From: an uncultured Lachnospiraceae bacterium | GTDB taxonomy: Bacteria > Bacillota > Clostridia > Lachnospirales > Lachnospiraceae | DNA: 64,000 nucleotides | Assembly (NCBI GenBank): GCA_947625775.1 | Contig: CANQPM010000012.1 | Coordinates: forward strand, 48,815 to 112,814 | Reading direction: 5' to 3' | Shown here: one piece after another, positions 35,835 to 44,071 of the stretch | Layout of the letters: the number at the start of each line of letters is the position of its first letter | Numbering within the stretch: position 1 is the stretch's first letter | Translations under genes and position numbers: made by a program | The notes under the pieces: generated by a model | The model's database searches: none | Told to the model about the DNA's origin: nothing | The model's input: only the letters and a program-made list of their open reading frames with translations

Positions 35835-37508
35835 TTATATTTCCATTATTATAGGTAAAATCATCGGACGTCTCTTAGTCTTTTTCCATACAAAGTCGCT
35901 CAGAGTATCTTTTATTGTCCCCTTTATCTTTCCCCAGTCGGTCACGTTTTTCTTCAGGCAGCCAAGCACTGCCTTTTCTATAAGCTTGCGCGCCTCCTCC
36001 ATAAGCTCGTCGGATTCTTTTACATAGACAAAGCCCCGCGATACGATATCAGGTCCTGCAAGCAGCTCGCCGCTCGCCCCGTCAAGCGAGAGCACTGCTA
36101 TAATAATGCCGTCTTCCGCAAGATGCTGTCTGTCGCGCAGCACGACATTTCCCACGTCGCCTACGCCAAGCCCGTCTACCAGCACTGTGCCTACGGGCAC
36201 TTTGCCTGTGATTCCCGCGCTTTCCTCATCAAGCTCAAGCACGTCGCCCGACTGCAGGATGAATACGTCTTCCTTGTCAATGCCAAGCTCCATAGCAAGC
36301 TTTGCCTGCGCCATCAAGTGCTTATACTCGCCATGCACGGGGATAGAATATTTAGGCTTTGTAAGCGTATAGATAAGCTTGATTTCCTCCTGACAGGCAT
36401 GGCCTGAAACATGCGTGTCCTGGAAAATAACGTCAGCGCCTTTTTTAAAAAGCTCGTTTATTATCCTTGTGACAGCTTTTTCGTTGCCAGGGATTGGATT
36501 TGACGAAAAGATGACCGTGTCACCCTTTCCGATTGTGATTTTCTTATGCATATTGTTTGCCATGCGGCTGAGAGCGGCCATGCTCTCGCCTTGGCTTCCC
36601 GTAGTAATTATGACTGTCTTGTCCCGCGGGTAATTTTTAAGCTTTTCTATATCTATAAGCGTGTTGTCGGGTATGCTTATGCGGTTCAGGTTTGAGGCTG
36701 TTTCTATGATGTTTACCATGCTCCTGCCCTCGACAACCACTTTTCTTCCAAATTTATATGCTGTGTTTATAATCTGCTGCACTCTGTCCACGTTTGATGC
36801 AAATGTGGCTATTATAATCCTTGTTTTTTTATGCTCCTCAAATATGGCATCGAATACAGGACCAAGCTTTTTTTCGCTCGGCGTAAAGCCCGGACGCTCG
36901 GCGTTGGTGCTGTCGCACATAAGGGCAAGCACGCCTTTTTTTCCAAGCTCCGCAAAACGCTGTAAATCTATCGCGTCGCCGTACACGGGCGTGTAATCCA
37001 CCTTGAAATCGCCTGTGTGCACTACGATTCCTGCGGGTGAATAAATCGCAAGCGCCGCAGCATCAACTATGCTGTGGTTCGTCTTTATAAATTCTATCCT
37101 AAAGCAGCCCAGATTAATATTCTGCCCGAATTTTACGACTTTTCTCCTGACATTGTGTATGAGATTGTGCTCCGTGAGTTTATTTTCAATAATGCCCATT
37201 GTAAGCTTTGTGGCGTAAATCGGCACGTTCAGCTCTTTCAGCACATACGGCAGCGCTCCGATGTGATCCTCGTGGCCGTGCGTGATGACAAAGCCTTTTA
37301 CTTTATCCTGATTGTTTTTGAGATATGTCACGTCGGGTATGACAAGATCGACTCCAAGCATATCGTCCGCCGGGAAGCTCAGACCGCAATCCACCACAAT
37401 AATACTGTCTTCGTATTCAAAGGCAGTAATGTTCATACCAATCTGCTCAAGCCCGCCTAAGGGTATAATCTTGAGCTTTGAAGTATTTTGTTGTTTGTTA
37501 TTTTTCAA
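35835..37508 (-). CDS. rnj: ribonuclease J
   Basis: 557-residue metallo-beta-lactamase/beta-CASP RNase with 5'-exonuclease and endonuclease activity, central to mRNA decay and rRNA maturation. The metal motif GHEDHIGALPY (near 77) with other ligands in HTGDFKVD and VPVHGEYKHL, the beta-CASP motifs (CDSTNAERPG, SNVDRVQQI, TGSQGE) and the C-terminal domain are present. Located 20 bp after the DUF1292 gene and 13 bp before the MltG stub, so part of one operon. Confidence 0.96.
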   Translation of the reverse strand: MKNNKQQNTSKLKIIPLGGLEQIGMNITAFEYEDSIIVVDCGLSFPADDMLGVDLVIPDVTYLKNNQDKVKGFVITHGHEDHIGALPYVLKELNVPIYATKLTMGIIENKLTEHNLIHNVRRKVVKFGQNINLGCFRIEFIKTNHSIVDAAALAIYSPAGIVVHTGDFKVDYTPVYGDAIDLQRFAELGKKGVLALMCDSTNAERPGFTPSEKKLGPVFDAIFEEHKKTRIIIATFASNVDRVQQIINTAYKFGRKVVVEGRSMVNIIETASNLNRISIPDNTLIDIEKLKNYPRDKTVIITTGSQGESMAALSRMANNMHKKITIGKGDTVIFSSNPIPGNEKAVTRIINELFKKGADVIFQDTHVSGHACQEEIKLIYTLTKPKYSIPVHGEYKHLMAQAKLAMELGIDKEDVFILQSGDVLELDEESAGITGKVPVGTVLVDGLGVGDVGNVVLRDRQHLAEDGIIIAVLSLDGASGELLAGPDIVSRGFVYVKESDELMEEARKLIEKAVLGCLKKNVTDWGKIKGTIKDTLSDFVWKKTKRRPMILPIIMEI

Positions 37509-37528
37509 AATAATCCTCCTTAAATTTT

Positions 37529-37789
37529 TTATTTAATAAGGTCAACGTCGTCAAGCATGCTTTCAAAAACTCCCGATACAGCCGCAAGCTCATCATCGTC
37601 TTCAACGATACTGTAAATCTGCTCGCCGTTCTCTGCGTCGGAAACAGCCTTTAAAATATAAGCCTCGCCGTCTTCCTCCTCCTGCGCATCTGTCACAAGA
37701 ATATAATTAACCCCGCCCAGAGTCGTCTGCTCCAGAACATAAAATTCAACAGCCTCTCCCCCATCGGGCATAAAGGTAATTTTTTCCAT
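37529..37789 (-). CDS. DUF1292 family protein (YrzB-like)
   Basis: 86 residues, acidic, with EKITFMPDGGEAVEFYVLE, then TTLGGVNYILVTD and the C-terminal acidic stretch typical of DUF1292. Function unknown; it is almost always next to ruvX and ireB in Firmicutes, as here. ATG at 37789 chosen as the first ATG; an in-frame TTG 21 nt upstream is possible. Confidence 0.88.
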   Translation of the reverse strand: MEKITFMPDGGEAVEFYVLEQTTLGGVNYILVTDAQEEEDGEAYILKAVSDAENGEQIYSIVEDDDELAAVSGVFESMLDDVDLIK

Positions 37790-37833
37790 AATAAATCCGA
37801 AAGCCTCCAATCATTTTGGCTTTAATCAAGCCG

Positions 37834-38283
37834 TTACTGCCCGCCTGCCGCGCCGCTCTGCCTGTTCCTGCAAAAATCAAGGTATCCCTGCAAAATAAAA
37901 ACCGCCGCTACTTTGTCAACGTGTTCTTTCCGCTCCTCACGCCGCATACCGGCCTCTATCATGGCTTTATCCGCCGCAACTGTTGTCAGGCGCTCGTCCC
38001 AAAGCTCTACATTGAGCCCTGTCCTGCGCTCCAGCATCTCCTTAAAGGCAAGCGTTTTCTCGACGCGCTCGCCCAGCGTATCATTCATATTCTTAGGATA
38101 TCCAAGAATTATCTCATCTACCTCGTATTCAAGGATAAGCTCCTCAATTCTCGCAAGTGTCCTGCGCAGCTTGTCCTCGCGCTCACGCCGTATAATCTCG
38201 ACTCCCTGAGCCGTAACCAGCAGCGGATCGCTTACCGCCACGCCTACCGTCTTTGAGCCGAAGTCAAGCCCCATCTTTCTCAA
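37834..38283 (-). CDS. ruvX: RuvX/YqgF Holliday-junction resolvase-like nuclease
   Basis: 149 residues of the RNase H-fold YqgF family, implicated in pre-16S rRNA processing and resolvase-like activity. First metal Asp in [17 protein letters not shown], second acidic motif [10 protein letters not shown]-terminal [13 protein letters not shown] and [17 protein letters not shown] start at 38283 gives the usual N-terminus, overlaps the ireB stop (TTGA) and has GGAGGGA 6 nt upstream; an ATG nine nucleotides downstream is weaker. Confidence 0.93.
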   Translation of the reverse strand: MRKMGLDFGSKTVGVAVSDPLLVTAQGVEIIRREREDKLRRTLARIEELILEYEVDEIILGYPKNMNDTLGERVEKTLAFKEMLERRTGLNVELWDERLTTVAADKAMIEAGMRREERKEHVDKVAAVFILQGYLDFCRNRQSGAAGGQ

Positions 38284-38561
38284 TCCTGCTCCCTCCAACC
38301 TTCGTTCTTAATGTAGAATTTGAGCATCTCCTCTACCAGCTCGTCGCGCTCGGCCTTCATAATCATCGCCCTCGCGCCCTTGTGGCTTGTAATATAAGTA
38401 GGATCTCCCGACATTATATAGCCCACTATCTGATTTACGGGATTATACCCCTTCTCGGTAAGAGCAGCATACACGGAGGCAAGCACATCCTTTACGGAGC
38501 TTATCTCCTTGAGATTTTCCTGTGTAAGCTGTATATATTGTGTACGTGATAAATCTGCCAT
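38280..38561 (-). CDS. ireB: IreB family regulatory protein (UPF0297)
   Basis: 93 residues with [38 protein letters not shown] and [18 protein letters not shown], a clear IreB/YrzL match. IreB is phosphorylated by PASTA-domain kinases and affects cell-wall stress responses in Enterococcus. It opens the ireB-ruvX-DUF1292-rnj-mltG-trmR operon and has a promoter just upstream. Confidence 0.93.
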   Translation of the reverse strand: MADLSRTQYIQLTQENLKEISSVKDVLASVYAALTEKGYNPVNQIVGYIMSGDPTYITSHKGARAMIMKAERDELVEEMLKFYIKNEGWREQD

Positions 38562-38655
38562 TTTTCTCCCCTTTTCCGCGCCGTCTTAACACAAAACCGC
38601 AGCCCTTTACATCCCGCTGCCGCAGCGCCAGCCTGTCGTTCACATTATTATCTAT

Positions 38656-38684
38656 ATAATAACTTAATTTGTTTGAAAATTCAA
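38656..38684 (-). promoter_or_regulatory. promoter of the ireB operon
   Basis: Minus strand TTGAAT (38684-38679), 17 nt, TATTAT (38661-38656), about 95 bp before ireB, in the gap after mtaB. Confidence 0.6.
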
Positions 38685-38700
38685 TAAATTATTTATTATA

Positions 38701-40005
38701 TTATTTTATAGAAAGCAACATCGTCTCCCCATCAAGCTGCGATGCAATTGTACCTGTCATAAGCTTATTGGAAAAGTCCACACTCACGTCTGACAAAACT
38801 GCCGCTTTCACATACTCCTTTGTATGCCCTACCCAGTATTTCGCACCGTTTATCTCTTTTTCCTCCTCAAAAAGCACATCCGCCGCCTTTCCAATATAAT
38901 ACCTCCTAAATCTCTCCGAATCCCTCTTTTCTATCTCCTCCAGCACATCGCTGCGCCTTGCCTTCTCCGCCTCGGAAAGCTGGTTTTCCATAGCCGCCGC
39001 CTTCGTGCCCTTCCGCTTTGAATACTTAAATATATGCATTTCATAAAAGCCAACCTTTTCCACAAAGCGCGTCGTTTCCTCAAATTCCGCATCTGTCTCT
39101 CCTGGAAAACCGACTATTACGTCTGTGGTAATTGCAGGGTGCTCAAATACGCTCCTCAGCATTTCCACGCTCTCCATAAACTGCTGCGGCGTATAATGGC
39201 GGTTCATACGCTTAAGCACCTCCTCACAGCCGCTCTGCATGGAAAGATGAAAGTGCGGGCATATATGCTCTATCCCCGCAAGCGCTCTGGCAAAGTCAGG
39301 CGTAACTATGCGCGGTTCAAGCGAGCCAAGCCTTATGCGCTTTACGCCGTCTATGGCATCTATCGCCCGCATAAGCTTCAAAAGGTTATCACTCCCGTAA
39401 GAGCTGATATGTATTCCCGTAAGCACAAACTCCTGATAGCCTTTTCGGACAAGCCCTTTTATTTCTTCAAGTATATCCTCCTGCCTGCGGCACCTTGCGC
39501 GTCCTCTGGCATAAGGGATTATACAGTATGTGCAGAACTGATTGCAGCCGTCCTGAATTTTTATGTAGGCGCGCGTATGCTCCTGCGTGCCTGTAAGCTG
39601 CATTTCCTCGTACTCGTCGGTATGGTTTATGTCTATTACCGTTTCCGTTTGAGCCTCCAGCCCTGCCATATAATTTTCCAGTATGCTGACTAAATCCTTC
39701 TTTTTATTGTTGCCAATCACAAGGTCAACAGCATCATCCGCCTCTGCCGCAGCCTTATCCGACTGCACATAGCAGCCTGCCGCCACTACTACCGCGTTGG
39801 GGTTCGTCTTTTTGGCTCGGTGGAGCATCTGCCTGCTTTTGCGGTCGGCTATATTTGTCACTGTGCAGGTATTCACTATGTAAATGTCCGCTTTTTCCTC
39901 AAAAGGAACTATTTTATAGCCTTTAGCCTTAAGCGCCTCAAGCATCGCGTCCATTTCGTAGGAGTTTACTTTGCAGCCTAAATTGTGGTATGCCACTGTT
40001 TTCAT
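38701..40005 (-). CDS. mtaB: tRNA t6A37 methylthiotransferase MtaB
   Basis: 434-residue radical SAM methylthiotransferase making ms2t6A at position 37 of tRNAs. N-terminal MTTase domain with cluster cysteines in HNLGCKVNSYE, IVNTCTVTN and VAAGCYVQ; radical SAM motif CNQFCTYCIIPYARGRARCR; SAM-binding LTGIHISSYG and IVGFPGETD; C-terminal TRAM domain. Length and motif order fit MtaB rather than MiaB. Confidence 0.95.
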   Translation of the reverse strand: MKTVAYHNLGCKVNSYEMDAMLEALKAKGYKIVPFEEKADIYIVNTCTVTNIADRKSRQMLHRAKKTNPNAVVVAAGCYVQSDKAAAEADDAVDLVIGNNKKKDLVSILENYMAGLEAQTETVIDINHTDEYEEMQLTGTQEHTRAYIKIQDGCNQFCTYCIIPYARGRARCRRQEDILEEIKGLVRKGYQEFVLTGIHISSYGSDNLLKLMRAIDAIDGVKRIRLGSLEPRIVTPDFARALAGIEHICPHFHLSMQSGCEEVLKRMNRHYTPQQFMESVEMLRSVFEHPAITTDVIVGFPGETDAEFEETTRFVEKVGFYEMHIFKYSKRKGTKAAAMENQLSEAEKARRSDVLEEIEKRDSERFRRYYIGKAADVLFEEEKEINGAKYWVGHTKEYVKAAVLSDVSVDFSNKLMTGTIASQLDGETMLLSIK

Positions 40006-40288
40006 AACTCATTATCCTCTTAACATTAATGCATTGATTACGTCAATCGTCCGCAATATTCTGCCCGGCAGCCCAGCCTTTGAGCCGAATGCATAAAATA
40101 AGTAATCATCTGTTTAATTGCCGTTTTGGGCAAATTGACATTTTTTGCTGTTCATAAAGTCAATTTGTACATATTTTTTATTTTTTTTCGTCATTTTTCA
40201 TTAGAACTGTTTTTTATCTTTGGTTGACTTTTCCGCGGTTTACCTTTATTATAAAGGAGGAAGGTATATTAAAAAGGAGGTAGTCAGA

Positions 40289-40519
40289 ATGAAGACTGTT
40301 CAAATTTCTTTAAACTCAATTGACAAGGTTAAATCTTTTGTCAACGATATTACAAAGTTCGATTATGATTTCGACCTTGTTTCAGGAAGATATGTAATTG
40401 ATGCAAAATCAATTATGGGTATCTTCAGCTTGGATTTATCTAAGCCCATTGATTTGAACATTCATGCTGAGGGCAACACGGACGAGATTATGGACGTATT
40501 AAAGCCTTACTTAATCTAG
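40289..40519 (+). CDS. HPr-like protein lacking the active-site histidine
   Basis: 76 residues with the HPr fold pattern (MKTVQISLNSIDKVKSFVND ... AKSIMGIFSLDLSKPIDL), the second part matching the Ser46 region of HPr. The usual phosphorylated His15 in a GLHARP-type motif is absent, so it cannot pass phosphate in the PTS. Such HPr-like proteins occur in Lachnospiraceae with unknown, possibly regulatory, function. AAAAAGGAGGT precedes the ATG at 40289. Monocistronic, with a strong terminator. Confidence 0.82.
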   Translation: MKTVQISLNSIDKVKSFVNDITKFDYDFDLVSGRYVIDAKSIMGIFSLDLSKPIDLNIHAEGNTDEIMDVLKPYLI

Positions 40520-40564
40520 TCCTTTATTACTTATTTCAGCAATTTAGAAAACAAAATCAAAACT

Positions 40565-40603
40565 CACGGGATACTGTTTATCGTATCCCGTGTTTTATTT
40601 TTT
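40565..40603 (+). terminator. terminator of the HPr-like gene
   Basis: Perfect 10-bp stem CACGGGATAC/GTATCCCGTG, 8-nt loop, then TTTTATTTTTT. Confidence 0.93.
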
Positions 40604-40822
40604 GTCCGCTACACCTTGCTTCTTGTCTGTCTCCTCTTACAGACACTTAAATCATTTAATGAAACTCCACACAGCAAAGTTGCAGAATATCTGCCCGAGA
40701 CTCGCTCCACTCATCATTAGTTTGTTACGTAGCAGAGCTGCGGGGAATTTACCCTGAAAGATTAAAAACATCATTATCGCGTTTTTCTTATACCTATAAG
40801 AAATCTGAATGATTTTTCATTT
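40604..40822. other. non-coding gap between HPr-like gene and thiI
   Basis: No coding frame, RNA gene or strong hairpin recognised; probably just the 3' regions of two convergent genes. Confidence 0.5.
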
Positions 40823-42001
40823 TCACTCTACCACAATTACCTCGTCAGTATCAAGCGCCGTCTGCACCAGAGCATCTATCCCCTCGGAAAGATTAGTCTC
40901 GTGCTTTCGTATCACATTTAAATTCGGCTTTGTGACAGGGTGCTTTGCGACAAAAATCGTGCAGCAATCCTCGTAGGGTAGAATAGAGGTCTCATAGGTA
41001 TTAATTTTTTCCGAAACCTCCACTATCTCCTGCTTGTCAAAGCCAATAAGCGGTCTATATACAGGCATTGTGCAAACCTCATTTGTCGCCGCAAGCGACT
41101 GCATAGTCTGCGACGCCACCTGCCCTATACTCTCGCCCGTGATAAGCCCCAGACACCCGCTCTGCGCCGCGATATGCTCCGCTATACGCATCATGTAGCG
41201 GCGCATTATTATCGTAAGCTCGTCGTGCGGACATTTTTCATAGATGTAAAGCTGTATATCCGTAAAATTTATTACATGCAGCGTGATAGGTCCGCTGTAA
41301 CGCGACACAAGCTTTGCCAAGTCAACCACCTTCTGCTTTGCCCTGTCGCTTGTGTACGGCGGAGCGTGAAAATATACCGCGTCAATTTTTACCCCGCGCT
41401 TTGAAATCATATACCCCGCCACAGGAGAATCTATCCCCCCCGAAAGCAAAAGCATACCTTTTCCATTCGTGCCAATCGGAAGTCCCCCAGGACCGTCTAT
41501 CACTACCGAATAGACATAAATCATCTCGCGTATTTCTATATGCAGCATCACATCAGGATTGTGTACGTCAACCCGCGTCTGTGTAAACGCGTTTAACACC
41601 GCTTCCCCTATATCACAATTTATCTCCATCGAACACTTAGGATAGTTCTTTCTGGCTCTGCGGGCATCCACCTTGAAAGTAAAGCTTTTATCAGAATAAA
41701 CCTTGTCCATATAACCAATCACGTCCGCGCAAAGCTTGTCAAAACCCTCGTCCTCCAGCTTCACCACAGGACATATGGCGGAAATCCCAAAAACAGTTTT
41801 AAGATTTTCTACCACCTCATCAAAGTCAAAATCAGTAAGCGCATTTACAAAAATCCTACCCTGTGTCTTTACCACCTCAAATTCGCCATCGCACCGCTTC
41901 AACGCATACCGTATCTGCTCACAAAGACGGTCCTCGAAAATATATCTGTTTTTACCCTTTATGCCTATTTCGGCGTATTTTATTAAGAATGATTTGTACA
42001 T
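40823..42001 (-). CDS. thiI: tRNA 4-thiouridine synthetase ThiI
   Basis: 392 residues: N-terminal ferredoxin-like and THUMP domains (about 1-165) and a PP-loop ATP pyrophosphatase with GKGMLLLSGGIDSPVAGYM (near 180). Makes s4U8 in tRNA using sulfur from a cysteine desulfurase. It ends after a short C-terminal tail, without the extra rhodanese domain of the E. coli protein, as usual in Firmicutes. The cognate desulfurase (nifS-like) lies upstream on the same strand, separated by an accessory patch. Confidence 0.95.
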   Translation of the reverse strand: MYKSFLIKYAEIGIKGKNRYIFEDRLCEQIRYALKRCDGEFEVVKTQGRIFVNALTDFDFDEVVENLKTVFGISAICPVVKLEDEGFDKLCADVIGYMDKVYSDKSFTFKVDARRARKNYPKCSMEINCDIGEAVLNAFTQTRVDVHNPDVMLHIEIREMIYVYSVVIDGPGGLPIGTNGKGMLLLSGGIDSPVAGYMISKRGVKIDAVYFHAPPYTSDRAKQKVVDLAKLVSRYSGPITLHVINFTDIQLYIYEKCPHDELTIIMRRYMMRIAEHIAAQSGCLGLITGESIGQVASQTMQSLAATNEVCTMPVYRPLIGFDKQEIVEVSEKINTYETSILPYEDCCTIFVAKHPVTKPNLNVIRKHETNLSEGIDALVQTALDTDEVIVVE

Positions 42002-42026
42002 TTTTATCTTCCTACTCTTACAATAA

Positions 42027-42479
42027 TCACATTAACGCATCAGTCAACACTTTTTCTATCATAGATTCTAAATCAGAAAATTCCTCACATACCGTCCCCG
42101 AAGGATTATCTAATTCATAATACTTTTCATCAATACAGTCATATACATACCAGCTCATACCACTCTCGCCCAAAAAAACATATTGCCTCTGCCACTCATT
42201 TTCATACCAGATTTTATTAAGCTCAATTAACCCACTAATACTCTGATTGGGCGCTTCCTCCAACAATTCTTCATCAATGCCATATATAATAAAGCCATTA
42301 AACTCTATGCCATTAATAACCCTCAACAGCTTTATATACTCCTCCGGCAGATTTATCCCCAATTCCTCTACAACTTTTTCATTAAATTCAGCAAGCTCCC
42401 TCTCCCCAGCCCCGCCATTCGCCTTTTCCCCATACATTTCCATTTCCCGAATAACTTCTTCCAGCTTTTTTCTCATCAT
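42027..42479 (-). CDS. SMI1/KNR4-family protein (possible toxin immunity protein)
   Basis: 150 residues. The signature of the SMI1/KNR4 (SUKH) superfamily is present: GINLPEEYIKLLRVINGIEFNGFIIYG, then a beta-rich centre (YVFLGESGMSWYVYDC) and an acidic C-terminus (CEEFSDLESMIEKVL). SUKH proteins commonly neutralise polymorphic toxins delivered between cells. No toxin gene is visible nearby, so it may be an orphan. It lies 25 bp upstream of thiI on the same strand. Confidence 0.85.
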   Translation of the reverse strand: MMRKKLEEVIREMEMYGEKANGGAGERELAEFNEKVVEELGINLPEEYIKLLRVINGIEFNGFIIYGIDEELLEEAPNQSISGLIELNKIWYENEWQRQYVFLGESGMSWYVYDCIDEKYYELDNPSGTVCEEFSDLESMIEKVLTDALM

Positions 42480-42601
42480 ATATTACAGCCTTTCTATTGT
42501 TTTAGGATTATATATTACCCTTTAAAATTGGCTATTTACTATCAATTCATTCCCTATTCAATGTCTTTAATGCTATAACAGTAATTGCAAAAACCTATTC
42601 G

Positions 42602-42690
42602 ATAACGTAAGAATTTAGTCAAAATATATAAAATCAGCGACGATTCGCATCGCGCACCAAGTCGCGATTTTATATATTTTGACTAAATTC
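42602..42690. repeat. long hairpin repeat, unit A
   Basis: 25-bp perfect inverted repeat: left arm 42611-42635, right arm 42666-42690 (begins GATTTTATATATTTTGAC), extended by an inner GCGAC/GTCGC pair. It starts with ATAACGTAAGAATTT, which is shared with unit B. Confidence 0.88.
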
Positions 42691-42742
42691 GGACTCCTTA
42701 GAAAACCTCTCGCATCAGCGTTTTTACATTACAGGCATTATC

Positions 42743-42834
42743 CAATAACGTAGAGTTTGAGTGAAATATACAAAATAAGCGGTGCCTTGCGGAGCACCGC
42801 ACCGCGTTTTTGTATATTTCGCGCAAACTCGGAC
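42743..42834. repeat. long hairpin repeat, unit B
   Basis: Same architecture as unit A: CAATAACGTAGAGTTT opening, outer arms GAGTTTGAGTGAAATATACA and its near complement (two mismatches), inner stem GCGGTGC/GCACCGC. Arms and loop differ in sequence from unit A but keep pairing. Confidence 0.85.
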
Positions 42835-42959
42835 GGCTGAAAAAAACTCTCACAGCTACATTTAAACCTTTTCCAGTTTGATTTTTCATATAAACTCGGA
42901 CGGCTGAGAAACCCTCTCACAACTACATTTAAATTTTTTCTATATTTTATTTTTCATAT
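42825..42959. repeat. 67-bp tandem direct repeat, two copies
   Basis: AAACTCGGACGGCTGA at 42825 recurs at 42892, each followed by CTCTCACA(G/A)CTACATTTAAA and ending in TTTTTCATAT. The first copy overlaps the right end of hairpin unit B. Confidence 0.82.
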
Positions 42960-43047
42960 AAACCTAATGTTATTCCAACGCAAAATCGTATCATTTTCAT
43001 ACGTTTTTTCATCTTGCTAATATAGTTTCAAATTTGCTGTACCCACG

Positions 43048-43218
43048 CTATTTCTGTACACTATTCTTCAAAATCAAAGGTGTCATTTCTTCCATAAGTG
43101 CATCTGCAATACGCCTGCTTTTGTTATCAAGAATTTTTTTCTTTTGTTCACGAGCCCACTCTACCGCCTTCAGTTGGTCTTCCAGACGTTCACTCAATAC
43201 CACACGTTCATCTGTCAT
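43048..43218 (-). CDS. small hypothetical protein (56 aa)
   Basis: 56 residues, charged and helical (SERLEDQLKAVEWAREQKKK near 9-28). The ATG at 43218 has GGAGGGGGG upstream. It starts 14 bp after the JAB-domain gene and is probably co-transcribed. No family recognised; it looks like a short coiled-coil or DNA-associated partner protein. Confidence 0.65.
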   Translation of the reverse strand: MTDERVVLSERLEDQLKAVEWAREQKKKILDNKSRRIADALMEEMTPLILKNSVQK

Positions 43219-43232
43219 AATATGCCCCCCTC

Positions 43233-43853
43233 CTATCGTTTCTCATAGTTTATACCTGCATTATAACAGTTTTTCAAAAAATAGTCTGCCGCATCTTGTA
43301 AATCTTTTATATTTTTAGCTCTGTTATTTAAGTCCACTGCCTCATTAAGAAGTATAACAGCTTTTTCAAAATCATACTTTCCATTCTTTACCAAATATGA
43401 TACACTACCCAAATTTGTAACAACAACCATCATTTTTACAGTTTCATATCTCAATAAAAATTGTATATCCGCCAGTGAAAAAGCCGACAACGACGGATGA
43501 TTATGCAATACAATTACCACACAGTCTCTCGAAGAACGAATCAAATGATATGATGTCGAATCACTCAAGGGATCAACGTCATGCTCTGCTCCCAAAGCAA
43601 TACCGATATAACGCTCCCCCTTTTCTATCAAGCTTGCACTCTCAAGGCTATATGTGACTGCTACTTCATTAGAATCATTTTCATCTTTGGAAATCTTCAA
43701 AACCTGTCTTGCTAGTTCCTGAAGATTACCATATTCTGTTTCAGGTATTTCTTTATACTGAACATATGGAACTTTATCAATGGCTTCATCCGTAATCATA
43801 ACTTTATGATCACGTTTTTTCGCCATTTCAAGGTCATTTAAGTTGCTGCTCAT
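43233..43853 (-). CDS. JAB/MPN-domain putative metalloprotease
   Basis: 206 residues. Central JAMM-type motif: VIVLHNHPSLSAFSLADIQF (His-x-His-Pro then Ser-x2-Asp near 118-130), preceded by a glutamate-containing strand. The rest resembles RadC-like or phage/toxin-associated JAB domains. A short helical C-terminal part (LNNRAKNIKDLQDAADYFL) follows. The ATG at 43853 is preceded by GAAGG; an ATG six nucleotides earlier is too close to that site. Adjacent to a 56-residue protein and between thiI and nifS, so likely cargo of a mobile or defence patch; function unknown. Confidence 0.72.
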   Translation of the reverse strand: MSSNLNDLEMAKKRDHKVMITDEAIDKVPYVQYKEIPETEYGNLQELARQVLKISKDENDSNEVAVTYSLESASLIEKGERYIGIALGAEHDVDPLSDSTSYHLIRSSRDCVVIVLHNHPSLSAFSLADIQFLLRYETVKMMVVVTNLGSVSYLVKNGKYDFEKAVILLNEAVDLNNRAKNIKDLQDAADYFLKNCYNAGINYEKR

Positions 43854-43859
43854 TTCCAT

Positions 43860-44055
43860 CCTTCTTCCATATTCATATAAATATCTTTGCCACTAATCAT
43901 TCTTCACTTTCTAGGCTTTTCCATGTTTTACCATCTTCGGTCTTCCAAATTAAATTGACTCCGACATTTTATAGAGTAGTAGAATAGATATACTCAAATC
44001 GTACCCGCAGCCAATTTTAAATTCCCGCAAGCCTTGATTTTTCAATTCTTGCGGG
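43860..44055 (-). other. gap with a coding remnant and a hairpin after nifS
   Basis: A short frame without a start (near 43964-43897) reads VNLIWKTEDGKTWKSLESEE then stop, which looks like the tail of a lost gene. At 44024-44055 an 8-bp stem CCCGCAAG/CTTGCGGG lies just after the nifS stop and may act as a weak terminator. Confidence 0.4.
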
Positions 44056-44071
44056 GATTTACCTTCTCACA

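Noticed and set aside
42698..42920. Two overlapping 60-63 codon frames with similar peptides (SRPSL..., EKSNWK...)
   Set aside because: Their similarity comes from the tandem DNA repeats at 42825-42959, not from real genes.
42602..42959. CRISPR array
   Set aside because: Units are long imperfect hairpins and a two-copy 67-bp repeat, without regular short repeats and unique spacers; no cas genes.
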